In this document: piece by piece, positions 33,458 through 41,777 of the stretch
How the letters are laid out: every line of letters starts with the position of its first letter
How positions within the stretch are numbered: position 1 is the stretch's first letter
From: Phycisphaerales bacterium
Lineage (GTDB): Bacteria > Planctomycetota > Phycisphaerae > Phycisphaerales > UBA1924
DNA: 64,000 nt
Direction of reading: 5' to 3'
Assembly: GCA_029260495.1 (NCBI GenBank)
Contig: JAJDDD010000009.1
Coordinates: 186,001-250,000, forward strand
Program-made: the position numbers and the translations under genes
The notes under the pieces: model-generated
Told to the model about the DNA's origin: nothing
What the model saw: the letters and a program-made list of their open reading frames with translations, nothing else
Databases searched by the model: none

Positions 33458-34836
33458 GTCATCAAACTTTGCGGATTGCCTAGGAGTTCAATAATGTGCG
33501 CCAGGCACCGGGCGCCTTCGGCGCCATCAACGACACGGTGATCGCAGGCCAAACTCAGAGGCAGCAGTTTTCCGATGCGGATCGCGCCATTGTCCGCGAC
33601 TACGCCTTCACGAACGCGCCCGACCGCGAGGATCGCCACCTCAGGGTAGTTAATCACGGGCGTTGCGAAGCGGCCTGCATATGAGCCCACGTTGCTGATC
33701 GTAATTGTTGAACCCATGAGGCGATCGCGCGGGATGGAGCGATCCCGCGTCATCCGCGCCAGCTCTGCGATGTGACGCCCGATTTCAAGTACGCCGAGCG
33801 CATCTGCATTGGGAACGACGGGAACCGAGAGTCCGTGCTCGGTATCAGTTGCGATGCCGACATGAACCGCAGGGTGCTGAACAATTTCCTCGCGCTCATC
33901 ATCGACGGTTGCATTGAGCGCGGGGAACTGCCGCATCGCTCGACAGAGCGCGGAGACAACAAATGGGAGATAGCTGATCTTCTCGCCGCTGGCGGCTGCG
34001 GATTGCTTGCGCAGGCGATCAAGGGCGGAGACTTCCGCTTCGTCCATGACGGTGAAATGGACAGCGGTGTCCATCGATTCGCGCAGACGATTGGCAATTA
34101 TGCGTCGCGTGCCGCGGAAGGGGATGCGTTTGGCGCCGGAGGTGATCGGCGCGGGCGAGCCGGTGGCTGCGAGGCGCGTCGCGAGCGCTGCGGAGGAGAC
34201 TTCCTCTGCCACCGTCTGCTCAGCGAGATGTGTTTGCGCCGATGATTGGGATGGGCGCGGCGCTGGAGGCGGTGTGCGGCGAGTAGCAGGGGGAGGCGCG
34301 CTCTTGATATCCGCTGCGGCGCGCACGTCGCGTTCTGTGACGCGCCCTGCGATTCCGGAGCCTTGAATGCTGTCGATATTGACGCCGAGATCGCGGGCGA
34401 GGCGGCGCACAGCGGGGGTCGCGAGCGCCTTGCCGTCCTGGCCGGAGACCGCGCCGAGCGAGCCGGACATGGTTCCGACAACGGTGCCAGCGTCTTCGGA
34501 TTCACTATTGGATGAAGTGCTGGATGACGGCGCTGTTTCGCTTTTGGGTTGCGGTGTAGAAGCGACGGAGGTTGAGCCGTCGCTGTTGTAGGTGACCAAA
34601 GGCTCGCCCACATTGCATATTTCGCCTTCGGAGCCGTGTAGTATCGCGATGACGCCATCGCGCGGGCTGGGCACTTCGACGAGCGCTTTGTCCGTTTCCA
34701 TTTCCGCGAGGATGTCGTGCTCCTGGACGTTGTCGCCGACACTGACGCGCCACTTGATGAGTTCGGCTTCGTGAACCCCTTCGCCGAGATCGGGAAGGAT
34801 GAAGACGTTCGGATCTGATGAAGTTGCGTGAGCCAT
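33442..34836 (-). CDS. Dihydrolipoamide acyltransferase (E2) of a 2-oxoacid dehydrogenase
   Basis: A 464-residue E2: one lipoyl domain (~10-85) with the lipoylated Lys in 'EMETDKALVEVPS' (Lys50), a Ser/Thr/Pro linker, an E3-binding domain (~138-172, 'PAVRRLARDLGVNIDSIQGS'), a second flexible linker, and the catalytic core ending in 'LACDHRVVDGAEG' with HxxxD near 433-437. E2 forms the core of the complex and passes acyl groups to CoA. Context with leucine/valine dehydrogenase and acyl-CoA dehydrogenase favours the branched-chain complex over pyruvate dehydrogenase. Last gene of the operon. Confidence 0.88.
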   Translation of the reverse strand: MAHATSSDPNVFILPDLGEGVHEAELIKWRVSVGDNVQEHDILAEMETDKALVEVPSPRDGVIAILHGSEGEICNVGEPLVTYNSDGSTSVASTPQPKSETAPSSSTSSNSESEDAGTVVGTMSGSLGAVSGQDGKALATPAVRRLARDLGVNIDSIQGSGIAGRVTERDVRAAADIKSAPPPATRRTPPPAPRPSQSSAQTHLAEQTVAEEVSSAALATRLAATGSPAPITSGAKRIPFRGTRRIIANRLRESMDTAVHFTVMDEAEVSALDRLRKQSAAASGEKISYLPFVVSALCRAMRQFPALNATVDDEREEIVQHPAVHVGIATDTEHGLSVPVVPNADALGVLEIGRHIAELARMTRDRSIPRDRLMGSTITISNVGSYAGRFATPVINYPEVAILAVGRVREGVVADNGAIRIGKLLPLSLACDHRVVDGAEGARCLAHIIELLGNPQSLMTPARG

Positions 34837-34899
34837 AGTGTGTTTTCAGCAGTGGTCTGGGAAAGGGAAACTCTATGTTGAAGAACGTTTTAAGAAAGG

Positions 34900-35874
34900 T
34901 TAATACGCGGCGCAGGCGGTGATGCCCTGGGTGATTCTCGCTGCCTCGGGAAGGTACTCGAGTTCGAGTTTGTAGTAAGGCATGACTGTATCGAAACCAG
35001 TGACGCGCTGGATGGGCGCCTGGAGGTGCAGGAAGCAGCGTTCCTGAATCATGGTGGCGATCTCGGCGCCGAAGCCGCAGGTCTTGGGCGCCTCATGCAC
35101 GATGACACATCGGCCGGTCTTTTTGACGCTCTCGACAATCAGGTCCGCGTCATATGGGTAGATCGTGCGCAGGTCGATCAGCTCCACCGAGAGATCGTCG
35201 GGCAGGCTGTCCATCGCTTCCAGACATTGCAAGACCGGCGCGCCCCAGGTGACGACTGTGAGGTCCGAGCCTTCCTCGACGATCTTTCCCTGGCCAATCG
35301 GGATGGTGTATTCATCTTCAGGAACTTCCTCGCGGAAGGCGCGGTACAAGCGCTTGGGCTCGAAAAACACAACTGGATCGGGATCGCGAATCGCGCTGAT
35401 GAGCAAGCCCTTGGCGTCGAACGGGGAGGCCGGCATGACCACCTTGAGCCCGGGGTGGTGCGCATAGATGGCTTCGGGAGAATCAGAGTGGAGCTCGGGC
35501 GCATGGATGCCGCCGCCGACGGGGACGCGGACGGTCATGGGAACTGTCACCGAGCCGCGACTGCGCGTGCGGTAGCGGCCGGCATGGTTGACGAGCTGGT
35601 CATAGGCCGGGCCGAGAAAGCCCTCGAACTGAATCTCTGGAATCGGGCGCATGCCAGCGATCGCGAGCCCGATGGCGCTGCCCATGATTCCAGACTCCGC
35701 GAGGGGAGAATCGACAACGCGATCTTCGCCGAATCGCTGCTGGAGCCCTTCTGTGACGCGGAAGACGCCGCCATTCAGCCCGACATCTTCGCCAAGAATA
35801 ATGACGCGGTCATCCGCCTCCATCTCCTGGGTAAGCGCGAGATTGATTGCTTGTACAAGTGTGAGGTTCGACAT
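34900..35874 (-). CDS. 2-oxoacid dehydrogenase E1 component, beta subunit
   Basis: A 324-residue E1 beta: 'VQAINLALTQEMEADDRVIILGEDVG', 'RVVDSPLAESGIMGSAIGLA', 'EIQFEGFLGPAYDQLVNHAG' and 'VPVGGGIHAPELHSDSPEAI' (each in part) are the transketolase pyrimidine-domain motifs, with the catalytic Glu in 'GEDVG'. The C-terminal transketolase domain is complete. With E1 alpha it decarboxylates 2-oxoacids using thiamine diphosphate and acylates the E2 lipoyl arm. It is 20 bp after the small unknown gene, which separates it from E1 alpha. Confidence 0.9.
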   Translation of the reverse strand: MSNLTLVQAINLALTQEMEADDRVIILGEDVGLNGGVFRVTEGLQQRFGEDRVVDSPLAESGIMGSAIGLAIAGMRPIPEIQFEGFLGPAYDQLVNHAGRYRTRSRGSVTVPMTVRVPVGGGIHAPELHSDSPEAIYAHHPGLKVVMPASPFDAKGLLISAIRDPDPVVFFEPKRLYRAFREEVPEDEYTIPIGQGKIVEEGSDLTVVTWGAPVLQCLEAMDSLPDDLSVELIDLRTIYPYDADLIVESVKKTGRCVIVHEAPKTCGFGAEIATMIQERCFLHLQAPIQRVTGFDTVMPYYKLELEYLPEAARITQGITACAAY

Positions 35875-35894
35875 TCTTGAGTGTTCTCTGTTCT

Positions 35895-36167
35895 TTATCC
35901 AGCCATAGCGGCCGCGGCTGCAGCACTATTGGTTCCATCGTCATCTGGTGCAAATCCAAGCAGATCGGGCATTCCCGCGTTGAGCAGGTCAGCAACTTCG
36001 TCGAGTGGCTGTCTGGTCTTGATACTGACGGCGCCCCAGTTTGCGTTGAAAGGAACAAATACTTCTGTATGCCGCCCTTTGCGCCGCACCAGACGCACAT
36101 GAACCGGATTAATCCAGACATCCGTTCCTTTGCTGTCAGTGAGTTTTACAAGCATCGAAAGCGTCAT
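35895..36167 (-). CDS. Unknown 90-residue protein inside the oxoacid dehydrogenase operon
   Basis: I do not recognise this gene. It lies in the same direction between E1 alpha (6 bp) and E1 beta (20 bp), so it is very probably translated. The first 65 residues have alternating beta pattern ('MLVKLTDSKGTDVWINPVHV', 'VRRKGRHTEVFVPFN') that loosely recalls the FlbD-type small fold. A helix follows ('QPLDEVADLLNAG'), then an acidic and Ala-rich tail ending 'AAAAAAMAG'. There is no signal peptide or membrane helix. It may be a small accessory or assembly factor of the complex, or simply carried along; no evidence separates these. Confidence 0.6.
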   Translation of the reverse strand: MTLSMLVKLTDSKGTDVWINPVHVRLVRRKGRHTEVFVPFNANWGAVSIKTRQPLDEVADLLNAGMPDLLGFAPDDDGTNSAAAAAAMAG

Positions 36168-36173
36168 CCTGAA

Positions 36174-37298
36174 TCATGCATGCGCGGGCGCTGCGGTCTG
36201 CTGAAGTGTTTCCTGCTCAGGGAACTGGCCGAGCGAGTGGGTGTGCAAGGTATCGCGCTGCCGGCGGGTTTCTATGGGGAGTTCCTTAAAGGTGTAGTCA
36301 AAGATGTCATCGATCGTAGGCTTTTCAATGCCCTCAGCTCGCTTGACGATGGCTGAAACATCTTCCTTCGCCTTGGCTTCGAGCTTCTTTTGCTTGGACT
36401 GATTCCACAGATCCTTGCTCTCGAGATACTTTCTCATGCGGATAAGCGGATCCTTCTTTTTCCATGACTCCAACTCATCTGCATCGCGGTAGCGCCGGGC
36501 GTCGTCAGCTGTGGTGTGATCACCCAGACGATACGTCAATGTTTCAATGAAGAACGGCTTGTGCTCTTTGACAGCTCGCTTTCGAGCATCCCGCGCCGCT
36601 TTGTAGACCGCGAAGATGTCATTGCCATCGACCTGCATGGTCTTAATGCCATACGCGAGCGCTTTTTGCGCAAATGTTTCCGACGCGGTCTGTTTTGATC
36701 GCGCCGTTGAAATCGCCCAGCCATTATTCTGGCAGATGAACACAACAGGCACGTTCAATGCGCCCGCGAAGTTCATTGCTTCGTGGAAATCACCCTCACT
36801 CGTGGCGCCGTCGCCGAAAAATGTGAACGCGACGCCCTTTTCCCCGCGCAGCTTCATCGCCCAGGCGATGCCCGCAGCGTGCAGCATGTGGGTGCCGATG
36901 GGGATGGAGATTGGCAGCATGTTTACGTCATCTGGAATTTCATTGCCGCGTTCATCGCCCATCCAGTGAAGCAGAATATTCTCTTTGGGAAGGCCGTGGA
37001 GAAAGAGTGCAGCGTTTTCACGGTAGCACGGAATCATCCAATCCTGTTTCTGCGCCGCAAGCGCCACAGCGCCGGCAGCCTCTTGCCCCATGTTCTGCGG
37101 ATAGGTGCCCATGCGCCCGGATCGCTGGAGCTTGAACGCAACTTCGTCATAGTGCCGGCATGTTGAGAAATGCTCGTAAAGTTGCACAACCTGTTTGTCG
37201 GTGAGCGTGTCCTTTGCGAGCTTTTCGTCGAGCTTGCCATTTTGATCGAGAATGCTCAGACGCTCGATCTTTGCTTCATACGCGACCTCAATCGGCAT
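36174..37298 (-). CDS. 2-oxoacid dehydrogenase E1 component, alpha subunit
   Basis: A 374-residue E1 alpha. The thiamine diphosphate motif GDG-N is seen in 'FFGDGATSEGDFHEAMNFAG' and 'FICQNNGWAIST'; 'GTYPQNMGQEAAGAVAL' and 'TYRLGDHTTADDARRYR', the latter with the phosphorylation-loop His/Arg region, are family features. The sequence resembles both PdhA and BkdA. The preceding gene is leucine/valine dehydrogenase (1-nt TAATG overlap), favouring branched-chain 2-oxoacids as substrates. The C-terminal ~25 residues are polar and likely flexible. Confidence 0.88.
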   Translation of the reverse strand: MPIEVAYEAKIERLSILDQNGKLDEKLAKDTLTDKQVVQLYEHFSTCRHYDEVAFKLQRSGRMGTYPQNMGQEAAGAVALAAQKQDWMIPCYRENAALFLHGLPKENILLHWMGDERGNEIPDDVNMLPISIPIGTHMLHAAGIAWAMKLRGEKGVAFTFFGDGATSEGDFHEAMNFAGALNVPVVFICQNNGWAISTARSKQTASETFAQKALAYGIKTMQVDGNDIFAVYKAARDARKRAVKEHKPFFIETLTYRLGDHTTADDARRYRDADELESWKKKDPLIRMRKYLESKDLWNQSKQKKLEAKAKEDVSAIVKRAEGIEKPTIDDIFDYTFKELPIETRRQRDTLHTHSLGQFPEQETLQQTAAPAHA

Positions 37299-38398
37299 TA
37301 CGCCCTCCCGGTGGTCGTAGACGCCTGAGAAGACTTGGCTTCAACGTGCGAGCTATTCTGACCTGCATCAAGGCGCTGGTGTGCGTAGGCGAGGGCAGCG
37401 GCATGCGCTGAGCCGCTGGATTTGGCGTCATTGAGAATCTTCATAATGACATTCTCGATGTTGCGAATCCGCTGATCGAGTTCGGTGTCGGAGAAACCGC
37501 ACCAGAGCCCGGCGAGTTGAATGAGCCCGCCGCCATTGTTGACGAAGTCCGGGCAGTACACGATGCCGGCGCCGAGCAGAGCTGTCGCATCTTCATCAGG
37601 ATCACCAAGCACGTTGTTGGCGCCCGGCGCGAGAATGTCACAGTTCAAGGATGGGATGTTATTCGCGGTGATGACGCCGCCCAGTGCGCACGGGCAGAGG
37701 ATGTCGCATTGTACCGTGAGCACGTCCGCGTCAGAGTGCGCCGCCTCTGCGCCAAGCGCATTGACCGCGAGTTGAACTCGGTCTTCGGCGATGTCATAGA
37801 CGATAACTCGAGCGCCTTCCTCAGCAGCGATTTTGCAAACGTTAAAACCAAGAGCGCCGACACCTTGAACAGCAATCGTCAATCCCTTGAGAGAAGTTGA
37901 CCGTCCGAGATGCTTCAGTCCGCCGCGCATGCCGGAAATGACCCCGAGCGCGGTGTACGGGGCGGGGTCGCCGCCGCGGGCAGTTGTTTCGCCGCCCATG
38001 ACGTATTTGGTTTCCTGGGCCATCCAGTCGATGAACTGCGTGTTGACGCCGACATCTTCGGCTGCGATATACAGTCCGCCAAGACGATCGACCATACGCC
38101 CCATCGCGCGGGCGACCTGTTCAGTGGAGGGCTTATTCGCAGCGTCCATCCAGATAACGCTCTTGGCGCCTCCCATCGGAAGATCGCCCGCTGCGGCTTT
38201 GTAGGTCATCGCTTCAGAGAGGCGAAGCACGTCATTAAGAGCGTCAGCCTCAGTTTTGTACGCCCAGCGGCGGGTGCCACCGAGCGCCGGGCCAAGCGTC
38301 GTATTATGAATCGCAATGATGGCGCGCAGGCTGGTCTCCTTGTCATAACAGAAGACAACTCGTTCGTGTCCTCGGTCGGCCATCGTCTCGAAAACCAT
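37298..38398 (-). CDS. Leucine/valine-type amino acid dehydrogenase
   Basis: A 366-residue Glu/Leu/Phe/Val dehydrogenase. The catalytic Lys pair is in 'MTYKAAAGDLPMGGAKSVIW', and 'LGPALGGTRRWAY' binds substrate. The Rossmann domain runs from 'TIAVQGVGALGFNVCKIAAEEG' (split; GxGxxG) with 'DIAEDRV' for cofactor. It reversibly deaminates branched-chain amino acids to 2-oxoacids with NAD. The ATG at 38398 has GGAGGTTAG just upstream. Direct coupling to E1 alpha by a 1-nt overlap implies that its product is handed to the complex. Confidence 0.88.
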   Translation of the reverse strand: MVFETMADRGHERVVFCYDKETSLRAIIAIHNTTLGPALGGTRRWAYKTEADALNDVLRLSEAMTYKAAAGDLPMGGAKSVIWMDAANKPSTEQVARAMGRMVDRLGGLYIAAEDVGVNTQFIDWMAQETKYVMGGETTARGGDPAPYTALGVISGMRGGLKHLGRSTSLKGLTIAVQGVGALGFNVCKIAAEEGARVIVYDIAEDRVQLAVNALGAEAAHSDADVLTVQCDILCPCALGGVITANNIPSLNCDILAPGANNVLGDPDEDATALLGAGIVYCPDFVNNGGGLIQLAGLWCGFSDTELDQRIRNIENVIMKILNDAKSSGSAHAAALAYAHQRLDAGQNSSHVEAKSSQASTTTGRA

Positions 38399-38496
38399 GA
38401 TCTAACCTCCGAAGTTGGTGTTCAATCCAACTTAAAAATCGTAGTTGTGAAGCTGGGCGTCCCGCACGGGCGCCCGGTGTTGTTTCTTCTGGTTCT

Positions 38497-40497
38497 CTAT
38501 TCGCTTTGTCCGGCGGCCTCCGCTGCCATTCTGCTTCCGCCGGGAAACTGCTTAATTGCGGATTGATTAGGCTTGTGACCCGTTCCCTGTGCCACCGGCG
38601 ATTGCTCCGGGATGACGTAGTCTTCATTGGGAAGCGTGTCGTTGTGCGCCAGTGCCGCATCCGCAGCCTTGAGCATGCTGGCGTCCGCGTTGTCTGTGAG
38701 GGCCTCAAAGTTTCGCCGAATCGCGATGTCCGCCAAGTCAAGAAAATGCTCAGCAGCGGTGCGATCGCGATCGAACTCCGGCCCGTCGTGCCCGGCGCGC
38801 AGCTGCTGGTCCAGCTTGGAGAGAACACACATTGAAGCATGAATGTACATCGCGTTGTCCGCGATCCGAGCCTGCACCGCCTGCCGATCGATGATCTTCT
38901 CTTCAAAGCGTTTGCTGACCATCTTGAACTGATGGGTGTGTTCGCGCACCAGATTGGTCAGGCGATCGGCGGAGGCCCCGAGCGATCCGTGCAGCCGGGT
39001 GATGCGCGGGGCCGATCGTCGCAGGCCGAAAGTCACCTCGGCGCCAAGCGGAATCGCCTTGCTCATGATTGTTGGATTGAATGCATTGCGCAACATGCGC
39101 CAGAGACTCGTTCCAAACCCCTGATCTTTATTTGGAAGAAGGGCTTCCTGAATGGTGAGCATCTGCTCTGCCAGTTGTTTGCCGCCGTACGCGAAAATGA
39201 ACGACTGCATCACCTCATTGGCGCCTTCAACGATCAGGTTGATGCGGCTGTCCCGGAAGGCGCGATCAACTCCGTTCTCCGTCATATATGACTCGCCGCC
39301 CATGATCTGCATCGCATCGTTAATTGTCTGCCAGCCCATTTCAGAGCAGAACATTTTACAGATCGCTGTCTCCAGCATGATGTCATCGTCATGCCGATCC
39401 AGCATGCCCGTAGTCATATAGAGAACAGCGTCCATCGCATAAGTCAGCGCGGCCATGTGCGCCACGCGCTGGCGAACCAACTCAAAGGCTGAAAGTGGGC
39501 GCTGGAACTGATACCTCGTCTGCGACCATTTAATCGCTTGGTTCATGGAGTGCTTGGCTGAGCCAACCATCCCAGCTGAAAGCGTGCATCGTCCGAAGTT
39601 CAGGCATGTCAATGCGACATTGAGTCCGCGGCCTTCTTCATGAAGGAGATTTTCACGAGGAACTTTTACATCCTTGAAGCGGATGCGAGCTTGCCAGGTG
39701 CCGCGAATCCCGCACTTGGAGCGATTTTTCTGATAGATATCCACACCTTCCATATCAGGCGTGCAGACCAACGCCGTGACCTTCTCCACTTCGCGTCCGC
39801 GCTTGTCGGTGATCTTCTGCTTCGTCATCACCGTGAAAAGACTGCTGATCGCGCCGCTAGTTGCCCACTTCTTTTCGCCGTTGAGAATGTAGTGCGTCTT
39901 GTCAGAGCTGAGTTCGCAATATGTTTCCTGACCCCCAGCGTCGCAGCCGACATTTGGCTCAGAAAGACAAAACGCGCTCACCCATTCCGTCGCGAGCTTG
40001 TGCAGCCACCGTTGCTTTTGTTCATCTGAGCCATACAGCATGATCGCCTTGCACCCAATCGACTGATGGGCTGAAACAAGCACGGCGGTTGATCCGCACG
40101 AAGCGCCGAGACGCTCGAGAATTCGGTTGTAGCTTGTGATTCCCAGCTGAAGACCGCCATACTCGCGGGGAATGGTCATTCCCATCACGCCGAGATCAAA
40201 GAGCCTGCGAATGACCCAGTCCGGAATCTCCTGCTCCTGATCGATCTGAATTGCGGGATGCTCATTGCGCAAATACTCATCCAGGGCCGCGAGAAGCTGA
40301 TCACACCGCGCGGTTTCTTCAGCGTCAACGCCGGGATACGGGAAGACGATGTCCTCACGCACATTGCCCCAGAACAGGTTCTTGACGAAGCCCATCTCTG
40401 ACGGCTCGGGACCGAGCATCGCCTCAGCGTCGACGATCATCTTCCGGTCTTGCGCTGAGATGTTTTTCAAGTTCTTGAGGTCAGCCATATCTTTCAT
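38497..40497 (-). CDS. Acyl-CoA dehydrogenase, long (VLCAD-like) type
   Basis: A 666-residue flavoprotein. Motifs: 'VSAFCLSEPNVGCDAGG', 'YILNGEKKWATSGAIS' (FAD), 'RFKDVKVPRENLL', 'QIMGGESYMTENGVDRAFRD' and 'INLIVEGANEVMQSFI', where the Glu of 'EGANEV' is the usual catalytic base. A ~200-residue C-terminal helical extension follows the core, as in VLCAD/ACAD9-type enzymes, which bind membranes or form dimers. It oxidises acyl-CoA to 2-enoyl-CoA and passes electrons to ETF. In this operon it would act on branched or long acyl-CoAs. ATG 40497 or 40488 could both start it. Confidence 0.88.
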   Translation of the reverse strand: MKDMADLKNLKNISAQDRKMIVDAEAMLGPEPSEMGFVKNLFWGNVREDIVFPYPGVDAEETARCDQLLAALDEYLRNEHPAIQIDQEQEIPDWVIRRLFDLGVMGMTIPREYGGLQLGITSYNRILERLGASCGSTAVLVSAHQSIGCKAIMLYGSDEQKQRWLHKLATEWVSAFCLSEPNVGCDAGGQETYCELSSDKTHYILNGEKKWATSGAISSLFTVMTKQKITDKRGREVEKVTALVCTPDMEGVDIYQKNRSKCGIRGTWQARIRFKDVKVPRENLLHEEGRGLNVALTCLNFGRCTLSAGMVGSAKHSMNQAIKWSQTRYQFQRPLSAFELVRQRVAHMAALTYAMDAVLYMTTGMLDRHDDDIMLETAICKMFCSEMGWQTINDAMQIMGGESYMTENGVDRAFRDSRINLIVEGANEVMQSFIFAYGGKQLAEQMLTIQEALLPNKDQGFGTSLWRMLRNAFNPTIMSKAIPLGAEVTFGLRRSAPRITRLHGSLGASADRLTNLVREHTHQFKMVSKRFEEKIIDRQAVQARIADNAMYIHASMCVLSKLDQQLRAGHDGPEFDRDRTAAEHFLDLADIAIRRNFEALTDNADASMLKAADAALAHNDTLPNEDYVIPEQSPVAQGTGHKPNQSAIKQFPGGSRMAAEAAGQSE

Positions 40498-40565
40498 CCG
40501 TCGGGGGGATCATCTCTTCAGGGTGGCCGAAGTTGTCTCTTTCGACCGTTCGATTAGTTCGCACG

Positions 40566-41459
40566 TTATTTCGCTGTGCTCTTGTTCAAGAAAGCGCCGA
40601 TGCGGGTTTGCGCCTCTTCCGTTCGCCGAAGCTCGATCAACATGCGGCGTTCTTCATCCAGCGCGGCCTGCCAGCCTCGCTCCAGTCCGGCGCGAACACA
40701 AGACGCCACACCTCGCGCCGACGCCGTATCCGGGAGCGACCGTTCGATCTTTTTCCAAGCCGCTTGCACAACTTCGATCTTCTCAGGCTGTGAAATGCAG
40801 TGCGGCTCTTCCGGTCGGCCTCGATCTGGCTTTGGCTCTGCGGCGCGCCGTCTGGCAGCGGCCAACAGTTCCTCACGCGAGTCAAACAGCTCGCTGATCA
40901 CCCCCGCTTCATGCGCCGCAATAACTGACAACGGTTTGCCGGTCGCAGTCAGCTCAATCGCTCGGGCGCTGTCCATTCGAGCGGGCAACAAGTTGGTGCC
41001 GCCCCAGCCCGGGCAAACTCCGAGTCCGGCTTCGGGAAGTCCAACAAGATAAGGCTTCACATCTGCAGCCGGCCGAAGTCCAAAGATCACATCACAGTGC
41101 ATGGCGCATTCGAGCCCGCCGCCCAATGCCGCGCCATCAATCGCCGCCACCGATGTGCATGCCATCGCTGCAATTCGTCCGAATACACGTTGCCCAAACG
41201 CGAGATATTCATCAAGCTCCGCATCGCTCAGGCCATCGATCTCCGCGAGATCCGCTCCAGCGACAAAAACCCGCGTGGCCGATGAAAGCACCAGCCCGGC
41301 CAGTTCATCACCAATCGCGTCCAGCGTCGCGTTGAGTCGTCCCAGCAGATCGCGATCCATCACCACAATTTTGCGCTCGGGCGACTCCAATGTAATTGTG
41401 ACAACGCTCGCCCCATCGGGGGTTTCATCGCGCTCGAATGGAAGTGCCACGCGCTCCAT
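40566..41459 (-). CDS. Enoyl-CoA hydratase/isomerase (FadB N-terminal-like)
   Basis: A 297-residue crotonase. 'RVFVAGADLAEIDGLSDAEL' is the oxyanion loop, 'AAIDGAALGGGLECAMHCDV' the second oxyanion glycine helix, and 'GLPEAGLGVCPGWGGTNLL' holds the catalytic Glu. The ~100-residue C-terminal helical part resembles the linker of the fused multifunctional FadB, but the 3-hydroxyacyl-CoA dehydrogenase half is absent. GGAGAAGG lies just before ATG 41459. It hydrates 2-enoyl-CoA made by the adjacent acyl-CoA dehydrogenase, and is the first gene of the operon. Confidence 0.88.
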   Translation of the reverse strand: MERVALPFERDETPDGASVVTITLESPERKIVVMDRDLLGRLNATLDAIGDELAGLVLSSATRVFVAGADLAEIDGLSDAELDEYLAFGQRVFGRIAAMACTSVAAIDGAALGGGLECAMHCDVIFGLRPAADVKPYLVGLPEAGLGVCPGWGGTNLLPARMDSARAIELTATGKPLSVIAAHEAGVISELFDSREELLAAARRRAAEPKPDRGRPEEPHCISQPEKIEVVQAAWKKIERSLPDTASARGVASCVRAGLERGWQAALDEERRMLIELRRTEEAQTRIGAFLNKSTAK

Positions 41460-41595
41460 ACCTTCTCCGTTAGCGCCGCACGCGCGGCCGCTTATTGTGG
41501 GCCTACGACCTCTCACTCACCGACGCCCGTGGCAACTAAATCATCCTAACAAAAACCGATCTTCAGGCGCCGTGATCGAATGGAGGCCTTCTACC

Positions 41596-41601
41596 ATTAT
41601 A
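41596..41601 (-). promoter_or_regulatory. Candidate -10 element of the branched-chain operon
   Basis: A perfect TATAAT reads on the minus strand about 135 bp upstream of the enoyl-CoA hydratase start. No clear -35 box is present at 16-18 bp, so the call is tentative. Confidence 0.3.
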
Positions 41602-41710
41602 GAGCAGAAGCCCCGCTCACGCGCTGTTTACGCCGCCAAATCCCATCTGATCCACTTGAAATACAGTTTTTCCCCAAACATTTCATGTGGCCTCATCATG
41701 CGATGCAGCC

Positions 41711-41746
41711 AAAAATAAAACATGGCGGGGCCGAAGCCCCGCCATG
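41711..41746 (-). terminator. UUCG-loop terminator closing the secreted-protein array
   Basis: On the minus strand an 11-bp perfect stem (CATGGCGGGGC/GCCCCGCCATG, 41721-41746) encloses a TTCG tetraloop and is followed by TTTTATTTTT (41720-41711). It lies 32 bp after the last gene of the four-gene array. Confidence 0.9.
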
Positions 41747-41777
41747 CGTGCATCTTATGTTGCCTGTAAGGATCGGA

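Larger units (their letters stand above)
41460..41777. other. 318-bp gap: operon promoter and array terminator
   Basis: The gap lies between the enoyl-CoA hydratase start and the end of the secreted-protein array. It holds a TATAAT hexamer on the minus strand (41596-41601) for the operon and the strong hairpin terminator of the array (41711-41746). No gene is seen. Confidence 0.6.
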
